The notes under the pieces: model-generated
The model's database searches: none
Told to the model about the DNA's origin: nothing
Seen by the model: the letters and a program-made list of their open reading frames with translations, nothing else
Assembly (NCBI GenBank): GCA_905214715.1
Contig: CAJMMT010000004.1
Coordinates: 112,477 to 176,476 of the forward strand
DNA: 64,000 bases
Source: an uncultured bacterium
Lineage (GTDB): Bacteria; Bacteroidota; Bacteroidia; Bacteroidales; Muribaculaceae
Direction of reading: 5' to 3'
Program-made: the position numbers and the translations under genes
In this document: one piece after another, positions 1 through 7,676 of the stretch
Layout: each line of letters begins with the position of its first letter
How positions within the stretch are numbered: position 1 is the first letter of the stretch

Positions 1-176
1 ACTGTCTTGATTGTCTTCAGTTTCTCAACCACTGCGCCATCGGCGGGATCGGATGACTCCAAAACAAATTTACCGTAATTCGTTTCAGTCTGGGCACTCA
101 GCGACATACCTGATGTCAAAGCCACTAAAGTCACTGCAAGTTTGGTAAGACCTGTTAAGTTGAATTTTAGATTCAT
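1..176 (-). CDS. Secreted protein, N-terminal part only
   Basis: The frame opens with ATG at 176 and runs off the left edge, so only about 58 residues are visible. It begins with a basic stretch (MNLKFNLTGLTKLA) followed by a hydrophobic segment and a likely signal-peptidase site after ...MSLSAQ. The mature part starts with short acidic and polar residues; no domain can be named. It lies downstream of the Omp28-like gene on the same strand but a 13-bp hairpin separates them, so it may have its own promoter. Confidence 0.7.
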   Translation of the reverse strand, partial: MNLKFNLTGLTKLAVTLVALTSGMSLSAQTETNYGKFVLESSDPADGAVVEKLKTIKT

Positions 177-221
177 AAGCTTATTCTCTATTAAAATTAA
201 TAAACATTGAATATAAGGAGT

Positions 222-253
222 ATGCGGTACGCACGCCGACGTGCGTACCGCAT
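222..253 (-). terminator. Hairpin terminator, 13-bp stem
   Basis: A perfect inverted repeat (ATGCGGTACGCAC, six-base loop, GTGCGTACCGCAT) sits 10 bases past the stop of the Omp28-like gene and before the next gene. Read on the minus strand it is followed by an AT-rich tract without a clean T-run. It fits a terminator for the two secreted-protein genes upstream. Confidence 0.7.
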
Positions 254-262
254 GTTTTAGAT

Positions 263-2257
263 TCAGAAAGCGAATTTCTTAACACACACGCCATCGGGGG
301 TGGTCACCCTGACAACATTTACGCCATTGAATTCGGAAGCAGGCACACAAAGCTGACCATCAGGAGCGGAGTACCGTGCGCGGGTTATGCCGTCGATTCC
401 GATTACCTCCACGGTCATAGCCTCCGGGGCCTTGACACTGAGCATACCGTCAGTGTAAATCACGGTAATGCCGTTATCTGCGGTTTCCATCACGCCTGAC
501 CCGGGATCGTTGCCGTTGAACCACGCCGAGGGCATCTCGGCAGCCGTCAGGATACGGTCTGTCTTGCGGTCTATCAGCAACGCAACAATGCTAATATTCT
601 TATTGTCGTCCACATTCCCCGGGCAGTGGAATGATGCCTTATATGAAACCTTCTCTTCAGCTTTACACGATCCGGTCAGAGGTAGTCCGTCATAGTTGGG
701 GAATATGCCTCGTGCCACATGCTGATATTTCATTTTACTATATCTCACCGGATTGGATTCGTTACAGTAGAACTCGAAGTAAGGCCATAAATCTTCGCCA
801 TAAGCCTTTACTATAGCCTCTTTGGTTACTCCTGAGTATGCGTTCGACTGATTCCATTCCTTCAGAGCATTTTCGTCATCCCCTTTCGGTGTAACATCAT
901 TCTCGATCACGACAAAAGCCACACTCTGATCCATCTCCTCCTTGTCGTACGCATTCTCCACAGAGAAGTTAACGGTGATTTTACTGTCGGTTTCTGGATG
1001 GAATTCAACCTTGTCGAAAGTAATCTGAGAATAACTCGGAGTGTTCATCAGAATATTGATAATCTGAGGAGTACCGGGGTCATTGTACACTGTACGCTGG
1101 AAGTAAGCCGTAGGAAACGAAGTTGTTCCGGCACGTTGCTGAAGCGTTCTGAGATACTCGGTGCCTTCGATTTCCATCTTGTCGTTGTAATGAACGGCGA
1201 TACCGATTACATGTCCCTCGTCGTTATTGTACTTATCCTTGAAATAATCCAGGTAAGCGGTGCCACGCGGACACCAACCGCACCAGGAACCGGTCATCTC
1301 CTCCACCACGGCCACGGGGGTGTATTTGCGTGTAGGAGTGTTGATTGCTCCTTCAACCACGGTAGGTTCCACACCTTCGATACCCGGGTCGACTGTCACT
1401 GTGTAGGTGATTCCACCCTCAGGAACCTTGATTGTCTCAGGGAATACCACGCCAAACGTCTTGCCGGCGATATTGACTGTCCTATTTATCTCCACTTTCG
1501 ACTCGATTCCGATGGATGTGGACAGAGATACGGTGATTCCGTCAATTTCAGATGGGGTATTGATCTGGACCGACATTTCCACTTGAGTCTCCGATTCAGC
1601 GGGCAACACTTGTGGCGTATTGTCAGTAATTGAAATGTAGCATGGTGCCACCGAAATCTCCGTTACACCGAACAACGCGCTGTCCTTACTGCGGTTCACA
1701 ATGGCCAGATAAACATCCTTTCCGCCATAGCCGATAAGCGGAATCGCGATACGTTTGGTGTTGACAGCACTGGTTTTGCCGTAAATGAACGACTGCGCCA
1801 CCGGAGCCTTTGTAAAATCCTCTTTTCTGTTTCCCGTTTCCGAAACGAACACACTGAATTCGTTAAGGGCGGCTATACCGGCTTTACCGTAGGCACCGGC
1901 AGTAAGCATCAGGATCTCCTCGTCGGAATCAATTCTGATTTTGGGGGTCACAAGCCATTCATCTGATTCCACATCCTCGATAAACGAAGAATTACTGAAC
2001 GCACCCCAAGTTCCGGTGATCGACATGAGACGGTAGTAAGGAGCTTCTCCGTCGTTGCCGAATACACTCTGCCACGCAGGCAGCGGAACCTCGCCCAAAC
2101 CGTATGTGACCCATCCTTCCGGAAGCGGGTCGCCGTGGGCTCCCAGATTGCTGAAGTCCTCGTAGAACGCAACGTCTGAAGAAACGGTCCGGCCTCCTGC
2201 CGATATGGCCGCCAGACACATCGTCATAGCCGCCAGTCTGCTATATATTGCTTTCAT
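263..2257 (-). CDS. Secreted Omp28-like protein with choice-of-anchor J domain and C-terminal sorting domain
   Basis: A 664-residue exported protein. A signal peptide covers roughly residues 1-22. Residues about 30-205 look like a choice-of-anchor J (cleaved adhesin-like) jelly roll, with the usual FYEDFS start and the DEWLVTPKI segment. Residues about 315-400 match the thioredoxin-fold part of Omp28-related proteins: EEMTGSWCGWCPRG holds a CxxC at 326-329. The last 75 residues resemble the small beta-sandwich sorting domain of type IX-secreted proteins (ending VVRVTTPDGVCVKKFAF). It starts 11 bases past the stop of the 1128-aa secreted protein, so the two are probably cotranscribed. The substrate is unknown. 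A redox role is possible from the CxxC but not shown. Confidence 0.8.
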   Translation of the reverse strand: MKAIYSRLAAMTMCLAAISAGGRTVSSDVAFYEDFSNLGAHGDPLPEGWVTYGLGEVPLPAWQSVFGNDGEAPYYRLMSITGTWGAFSNSSFIEDVESDEWLVTPKIRIDSDEEILMLTAGAYGKAGIAALNEFSVFVSETGNRKEDFTKAPVAQSFIYGKTSAVNTKRIAIPLIGYGGKDVYLAIVNRSKDSALFGVTEISVAPCYISITDNTPQVLPAESETQVEMSVQINTPSEIDGITVSLSTSIGIESKVEINRTVNIAGKTFGVVFPETIKVPEGGITYTVTVDPGIEGVEPTVVEGAINTPTRKYTPVAVVEEMTGSWCGWCPRGTAYLDYFKDKYNNDEGHVIGIAVHYNDKMEIEGTEYLRTLQQRAGTTSFPTAYFQRTVYNDPGTPQIINILMNTPSYSQITFDKVEFHPETDSKITVNFSVENAYDKEEMDQSVAFVVIENDVTPKGDDENALKEWNQSNAYSGVTKEAIVKAYGEDLWPYFEFYCNESNPVRYSKMKYQHVARGIFPNYDGLPLTGSCKAEEKVSYKASFHCPGNVDDNKNISIVALLIDRKTDRILTAAEMPSAWFNGNDPGSGVMETADNGITVIYTDGMLSVKAPEAMTVEVIGIDGITRARYSAPDGQLCVPASEFNGVNVVRVTTPDGVCVKKFAF

Positions 2258-2268
2258 TGCTTATGGTT

Positions 2269-5200
2269 TCAATGTGTGATTACCTTTGCGGACTTGGTGT
2301 CGGTCACCACGACATAAATGCCGGGAGCCACCGGAATACTGAGATCCGAGGGAGCGTCAGTGATCTTCCTTATAAGTTGTCCGTCTATAGTGTATATTTT
2401 TACAGTCTCGCCCTGATAGCCGGTTACGCTGATCACTTCGCCCCCCGTTATGGCGCAACCGCCATCAGCTACAGACCGCACGCCGCTTCCCAATCCATCG
2501 GCCACCTCATAGTCAGTCACCATGACGAATTGATTGGAGGTGTTGTAGGCAGCGCTTATGTAAAGAGTGATCCATTTCCGGTTCTGGAGATCATCCGGCA
2601 AGCGGAATGCGTAGGAGGCCCATCCGCTCCCCTTGGGTATATCGAACAGCTTGACGGGACTGTCATATCCGTAAGTGTCGCCGTAAATAGCCACGTCCGC
2701 CATATTGTTGCCTGTCCAGAGATTAAGAGACATGCCTGCTTCATGCAGACCCTCTGTCGAGAACTTGGGCAGCATCAGCATACATCCCGCCGGAGCTTCG
2801 AGCACGCTACCCACCAGAGCGATGGAGTAGGGACATTCGCCCACTATATTCTTGGGATCCGCAAAGCCCCAGTCTGTCATTCGGTTGGGATCATCGTTGC
2901 GAATTATACGGATTGGGTTCAGATTGGGTGTACCCCCGAAATATGTCTCCTTGGCCGGGAGTGCCCATGGTGTGCCGAGCATATCGCTCATCCAGGCATA
3001 AGAGTCGGCGCGGCCTGCCACATTCTTGGGCGCGATACCTATCCATTCAGACTTCAGACCATTGTTGGCATCTACGGTTAACGTGTACTCGAACACATCG
3101 GATCCGACGGTTTCCCATTCAACCCAGCCTTCGTCAGTATAGCGCATTATTGCATATTCCACCTTGGTCGGGTCGACATAGTACCCGCGGTCTCCATCTT
3201 CCGTAGGACGGTCCCATGTGACGTGCAGAGAAAGATTGTCCTCCGAGGTCCAGCCTGCTACATTGGTGGCGGGACCGGGAATGTCATATCCGCAGTAAAC
3301 GCGCACCGATGTGCTCTGACCCACCAATCCGTCAATGGAAGGCACGGCTATTATCTCATTGATGCCCTGTTCTGTGGTAAGGAATGCGGTAAGAGTCTGG
3401 CCGCTCTTGCCGGAAAGTTTTTTCGGCTCGTATTCGGTTCCATTCACGGTAAGTTCAACGTCAATTGTCGCGTCCTCGGGGATAGCGTCGCCGTTCAGGT
3501 ACTTTTCCGGCATCCGGAACTGAACCTCGGCTGTCAGTTTACCCTTCTTGCCGCCCCAGGCCTTGAGCTCGGTAACGGCCGATGGCAGCGGCGCGGAGAT
3601 ATGAGTGTCCTTTATGCTTATGTCGCGTACACGTACACCGTTGCCAACACTGCGGTCCGCCCTGTAAACGTGGAAAGCTAAGTAATATATGCCCGGACTG
3701 GTGATGTTGAACAACTTGGACACTGGATGCCAGATACGGTCGGCAGCCGGCACCGCGTCGTAGAAAGTCGCGATAGCAGACTCGGGGTCGATGTCCGTGC
3801 AGAGATAAGCCTGCAGGTCCAAATTGGGATAATAGACGGCGAAATTGGAAACCTCGAACGACACCTCATAGAACGAATCCACACTGTCGAACTGAATCGG
3901 AGGTGAGAAAAGCCAGTCGTCTGAGCCTCCCCAGTTCAGAGATTCACGGAAACACAACACTTTCTCACCATCCTGATTCATCTCGTTGTATCCAAATGAA
4001 TCACCGTCCTCGTCAAGGTCGAGGGACGTGAACGCCCAGGACTCGGTTTCAGTAGGTGTTACGTGGAAGTCCATGGGCCATGGTTTTCCGAATGTTATGA
4101 AAGCGGATTTATCGGAAGATTCAGACACATGTCCATGATTGTCGGCTTCTACACGGGCCGAATATCCGGCATATAGGGCATCATTTTCGGAGATCCATTC
4201 GAAAGATGTGGCGTTGACTACCTGACCTACCTCAAGGTTGTTGATGTATACGTGGTACGTCAGATTCTGATGGTCCAGATATCCGCCGTTGAGTCCGCGG
4301 ATGACGGGGTCCCAGCTTACGGTGGTTCCCGTCAGCACAACATTCTGAGGCTTCGATGGAGTGTCGTAGCCCACAAAGTATTTCTTGCTGCTGCGGGAGC
4401 TCTTCATCTGGTTCTGCTCCACATCGAAAGCGAACGTATGGTATCCGTCACTGACAGCGGTGAAGTCGACGTTAACCCGGCTGCCCGCCTCGGCAGTGCC
4501 GCTGCTGTACTCCGTGTCATCCAAATATGCGTGCCATGTTATCTGACCGGTTATAGGCTCTCCGGAAAACATGGTCTGCGGCATGAAGATGGATATGGTT
4601 CCATCGTTCTGACCCTTCCCGAAATCAAATTTGTCAATGATAGGCTTGCTTATCGGTGCCGGATCTTTTTCCGCGTCAACTACTGTCATGAAAGGCAACT
4701 CAAGGCGATTGTCCATATTTACAATCTGCGTAAGGGAGTTTCCCTTGGGGTCGATGACGTAGATTCCGCTGCCACCCTCCGACATTTGGGCGAACCAGTA
4801 ATAGCATTCGTCGATGTCGTCATAGAAAAGAGCCGTGCGCGCATATTCCGTACGCACACCAAGGGGCATGATTACAGTCTGTGTACCATCCCGGTCTATT
4901 TTTACCAAATCGTTGTTGCGGTTTACTCCTACCAGCGCGTTCTCCTTTTTATTATAACATATTGATGCGCAAACATGCAGCCACTCTTCCGCATCATTGA
5001 TCGCGACTGTCTGCTGCACATCTCCGTTCGGCGACGTAACAAACGCGTAGCCCGAACCGTTTGTGTTGGTTGAATACCCCCACAGGCTGTCGTCGGTAGG
5101 ATCGTAAGCGCAGGATATGTAGTTGGGACGGTAATTGTAGAACCCGGTCTCCGGGTCAGTGAGCGATATCTTCTTTGAGTCGGTGATCTCTCCGGTGAGC

Positions 5201-5655
5201 AGATCCGATTCGGTATATACCAGATCATCTATCTGCTGGGTGCCATACCGGAAGATCGAACAGGCTTTTCCATTCCTCACCCATCCCAGGTTCATATTGT
5301 AGTTTTTGCGACTGTACTCCAAAGTGTAAAGATAGTCAAAACTGCCAAGAGTCGTAATTTTAAACATTCCGATAGGAACGCCTCGGTAGTCATTAGTGTT
5401 ATAGCCTAACAAGATTTGATTCTTCTCTTGGAGGCGTCGGGCAAATTGAGCCAGCTCCTCGTTGGCTTCCGGCATCGAGCATATACCGGGCAACGTCCGG
5501 AGATCGCCGTCTGTAGGAGCGGTTCTACATGCGGTTTCCGGCGTAAGGGCTTCAGGGAAGGCCCAGCCGCCTTCAGGGACTTGTCCCGCAGGCCTGGCTC
5601 CGGACATTGATGCCGTTGCCAGCAACAATACCAAAGTTTGTAATTGTTTTTTCAT
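2269..5655 (-). CDS. Large secreted multidomain protein with choice-of-anchor J and Fn3-like domains
   Basis: A 1128-residue exported protein. The signal peptide is about residues 1-20. The first third (about 60-340) has repeated short beta-strand phrases built around Tyr, Trp and Asp, as in beta-propeller-like repeats. After that come Fn3-like segments (for example PSKPQNVVLTGTTVSWDPV and PGPATNVAGW) and two regions with the DFSxxW/SDDWLFSPPI look of choice-of-anchor J domains. The end (GETVKIYTIDGQLIRKI...SAKVITH) is a sorting domain of the type IX family. It is the first gene of a two-gene unit with the Omp28-like protein. It is likely cell-surface or released; its ligand cannot be told from the sequence. 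Confidence 0.75.
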   Translation of the reverse strand: MKKQLQTLVLLLATASMSGARPAGQVPEGGWAFPEALTPETACRTAPTDGDLRTLPGICSMPEANEELAQFARRLQEKNQILLGYNTNDYRGVPIGMFKITTLGSFDYLYTLEYSRKNYNMNLGWVRNGKACSIFRYGTQQIDDLVYTESDLLTGEITDSKKISLTDPETGFYNYRPNYISCAYDPTDDSLWGYSTNTNGSGYAFVTSPNGDVQQTVAINDAEEWLHVCASICYNKKENALVGVNRNNDLVKIDRDGTQTVIMPLGVRTEYARTALFYDDIDECYYWFAQMSEGGSGIYVIDPKGNSLTQIVNMDNRLELPFMTVVDAEKDPAPISKPIIDKFDFGKGQNDGTISIFMPQTMFSGEPITGQITWHAYLDDTEYSSGTAEAGSRVNVDFTAVSDGYHTFAFDVEQNQMKSSRSSKKYFVGYDTPSKPQNVVLTGTTVSWDPVIRGLNGGYLDHQNLTYHVYINNLEVGQVVNATSFEWISENDALYAGYSARVEADNHGHVSESSDKSAFITFGKPWPMDFHVTPTETESWAFTSLDLDEDGDSFGYNEMNQDGEKVLCFRESLNWGGSDDWLFSPPIQFDSVDSFYEVSFEVSNFAVYYPNLDLQAYLCTDIDPESAIATFYDAVPAADRIWHPVSKLFNITSPGIYYLAFHVYRADRSVGNGVRVRDISIKDTHISAPLPSAVTELKAWGGKKGKLTAEVQFRMPEKYLNGDAIPEDATIDVELTVNGTEYEPKKLSGKSGQTLTAFLTTEQGINEIIAVPSIDGLVGQSTSVRVYCGYDIPGPATNVAGWTSEDNLSLHVTWDRPTEDGDRGYYVDPTKVEYAIMRYTDEGWVEWETVGSDVFEYTLTVDANNGLKSEWIGIAPKNVAGRADSYAWMSDMLGTPWALPAKETYFGGTPNLNPIRIIRNDDPNRMTDWGFADPKNIVGECPYSIALVGSVLEAPAGCMLMLPKFSTEGLHEAGMSLNLWTGNNMADVAIYGDTYGYDSPVKLFDIPKGSGWASYAFRLPDDLQNRKWITLYISAAYNTSNQFVMVTDYEVADGLGSGVRSVADGGCAITGGEVISVTGYQGETVKIYTIDGQLIRKITDAPSDLSIPVAPGIYVVVTDTKSAKVITH

Positions 5656-6005
5656 ATCTCTTAAGTTTTAATGGCTACATTATAAAGCGGTTTGTAAAAA
5701 TAATCCGGCACTTAAATCCATGCTTCCATGCCGCCAAATATAAATACATGATTTTACATCAGATTTAATATTTTTTAAATCATGGCAAAAAAATAAGCAA
5801 AAAACATAAAAATATCACTGCGGCCACTCAGCGGATACGCCGGACAGCCATGCCATAAAAACAAATATGATTTTTGATAGCACAAGAGTGACTATTTCGT
5901 TTTAACTTATTAGGACTTAAGCAATTCCCAAGAGCAATCCCCCCTTTTTATAGAAGACCAGGACCGGAACCTGTAACTGAGATAAAAAGCTGAAAGCGCT
6001 GAAGG
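5656..6005. other. Gene-free AT-rich spacer with a possible promoter
   Basis: This 350-base stretch holds no convincing reading frame. On the minus strand 5742-5735 reads TATATTTG, a match to the Bacteroidota -7 box TAnnTTTG, about 80 bases before the 1128-aa gene; I do not see a good -33 box. The right half is the 3' flank of the Crp/Fnr gene and has no clear terminator hairpin. Confidence 0.35.
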
Positions 6006-6644
6006 TTAGTTATTCTTTAGAAATTTTTTCTTCAGATTACTCAAATACTGTTGCGTTATACCCAGATAAGAGGCGATTGTCTTCATTGGAACTTTCTCAA
6101 GGATTTCAGGACGCGCCGACACCAGCGACTTGAATCGCTCGGAAGCTTTACCATTGATTACCGAGTTCTTCATCTCGAAGTAGTACAACTGACAGTGAGC
6201 CATGCAGAAGCCCCATTGAGCGAACTCATGCGACTCGCGTATCATTCGGTCGAAGTCGGATTTGCGGCAATGCAGCACACGCGAGTCGCAGCATGCCTCC
6301 ACCTCGTAAAACGACGGTGATCCGCAGTAAAACGAATGGCTGGAGTACATCATCGTGCCCGGCAACGCGAAGCCCCAGCAACGGTCATCGCTGCCGCTGA
6401 GATAGTTGTAGGAGAAGATACCGTCCATAACCACATAAATATCGCGGTTCACGACACCGGTTTCGAATATACTCTCACCACGCCTCACATACATCACGTC
6501 CATCATCGACAGAAACATCTGCATCACGGAGTCCGACAGCCTGAAGTCGCATTCCTGGTTCAGCAACTCCTGCATCTTCTTCATTTCTTCGGCACTCAGC
6601 TTGGTGTCGCGGGGCCCGGTATCAGCATCATTTTCTCTCCTCAT
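6006..6644 (-). CDS. Crp/Fnr family transcriptional regulator
   Basis: A 212-residue regulator. Residues about 45-135 form the cyclic-nucleotide-binding-like beta barrel (RRGESIFETGVVNRDIYVVMDG, then a short FALPGTMM segment). The C-terminus holds a compact helix-turn-helix (MKTIASYLGITQQYLSNLKKKF) as in the many Bacteroidota members of this family that lack a classical cAMP pocket. Two internal Cys pairs are present but there is no N-terminal Cys cluster, so an FNR-type iron-sulfur sensor is not supported. It is transcribed away from rdgB across a 393-base spacer with inverted repeats that could be its own binding sites. The signal and target genes are unknown. Confidence 0.85.
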   Translation of the reverse strand: MRRENDADTGPRDTKLSAEEMKKMQELLNQECDFRLSDSVMQMFLSMMDVMYVRRGESIFETGVVNRDIYVVMDGIFSYNYLSGSDDRCWGFALPGTMMYSSHSFYCGSPSFYEVEACCDSRVLHCRKSDFDRMIRESHEFAQWGFCMAHCQLYYFEMKNSVINGKASERFKSLVSARPEILEKVPMKTIASYLGITQQYLSNLKKKFLKNN

Positions 6645-7037
6645 GGTCGCATATTTCGTTGGCAGTTGTCTAACTCTCTATTTTTAAGTAGTTGGTAAAA
6701 AATTAATGAACATATAAAACGCCGTTATTTCGGAGCCAATTCGGCTGCGGAGGGAAGGAGCATATACTATATGCGACAGACTGACAATGCCGAAGTGGCC
6801 CGAAAGAACAAGTTTTATAGTTCAAGATTTCCATATGTTTATATATCGATTAATTTATACCAACTACTTAAATACAAATATAGTACTTTTATTCAATTTA
6901 ACCGTTCTTTTGAATAAAAAACATTGAAAAACATTGATTTCAGCTGTTTATGAATAAGAACCTGTTAGAGCCTGTTTAACACAGGCCATTAATACAGTCA
7001 ACCGCAATATCCAACATGAAAATCCGTTTAAATTACG
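6645..7037. other. Divergent spacer between the Crp/Fnr gene and rdgB
   Basis: Besides the long inverted repeat listed separately, this spacer has a smaller one at 6889-6896 and 6910-6917 (TTATTCAA / TTGAATAA, 13-base gap), a short direct repeat (AAAACATTGA twice at about 6919-6937), and a 6-bp hairpin GCCTGT/ACAGGC near 6970-6990 just before rdgB. The smaller inverted repeat has the shape of a Crp/Fnr-type operator, but this is inference. Confidence 0.4.
6681..6872. repeat. Long imperfect inverted repeat, MITE-like
   Basis: The two ends share an exact 14-base inverted repeat, TTAAGTAGTTGGTA at 6684-6697 and TACCAACTACTTAA at 6858-6871. The similarity continues inward for about 20 more bases (AAATTAAT..ATATAAA). 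The enclosed core of about 115 bases has no gene. Size, terminal repeats and AT-rich ends resemble a miniature inverted-repeat element; a paired regulatory site is the alternative. I could not define a clear target duplication. Confidence 0.5.
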
Positions 7038-7649
7038 ATGAGAAAGCTTGTTTTCGCAACCAACAATCCTCACAAACTTGAGGAAATCCGCGCCATCGCC
7101 GCTGATAAATTTGAAATACTCTCTCTTTCCGACATAGGATGCCACGATGATATTCCCGAAACCGCACCCGACCTGACAGGCAACGCCCTGATCAAAGCCC
7201 GTTGGGTCAAGGAACGTTATGGCTACGACTGCTTTGCCGACGACACCGGTCTTATGGTCGATGCCCTCGACGGCCGTCCGGGGGTATACTCCGCACGCTA
7301 TGCCGGTCCTCATTGCTCGCCCGACGACAATATAAGGAAGCTTCTCGCCGAATTGCAGGGAACCGCAGACCGCAAGGCTCGCTTCGAGACTGTAATCGCC
7401 CTGATTCTCGGCGATGAGGAACGAACTTTCTCAGGTCGGGTGGATGGACGCATAGCCACCGAACGCCACGGCTCCGACGGATTCGGATACGACCCGGTGT
7501 TCATACCCGATGAACTGCCGGCTTCCGACGGCTCGCTGATTCCGAATACCGGTGCCATCTCTTTTGCCGAAATGTCGCAGGCCGACAAAAACGCCATTTC
7601 TCACCGTGGCCGCGCCACAGCAGCGCTTATCGGTTTCCTCATGAAGTAA
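7038..7649 (+). CDS. rdgB: RdgB/HAM1 family purine NTP pyrophosphatase
   Basis: A 203-residue housecleaning enzyme that hydrolyses ITP, dITP and XTP to the monophosphates, keeping deaminated purines out of DNA and RNA. The N-terminal [11 protein letters not shown], the central [10 protein letters not shown] and the FGYDPVF segment are family hallmarks, and the length is normal. It is followed after 27 bases by the PorZ-like gene in the same direction, so both may share a transcript with the run down to panB. The start at 7038 directly gives the conserved [10 protein letters not shown] beginning. Confidence 0.95.
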   Translation: MRKLVFATNNPHKLEEIRAIAADKFEILSLSDIGCHDDIPETAPDLTGNALIKARWVKERYGYDCFADDTGLMVDALDGRPGVYSARYAGPHCSPDDNIRKLLAELQGTADRKARFETVIALILGDEERTFSGRVDGRIATERHGSDGFGYDPVFIPDELPASDGSLIPNTGAISFAEMSQADKNAISHRGRATAALIGFLMK

Positions 7650-7676
7650 AAATCCATCCTGATCAGAAGTATTTTA

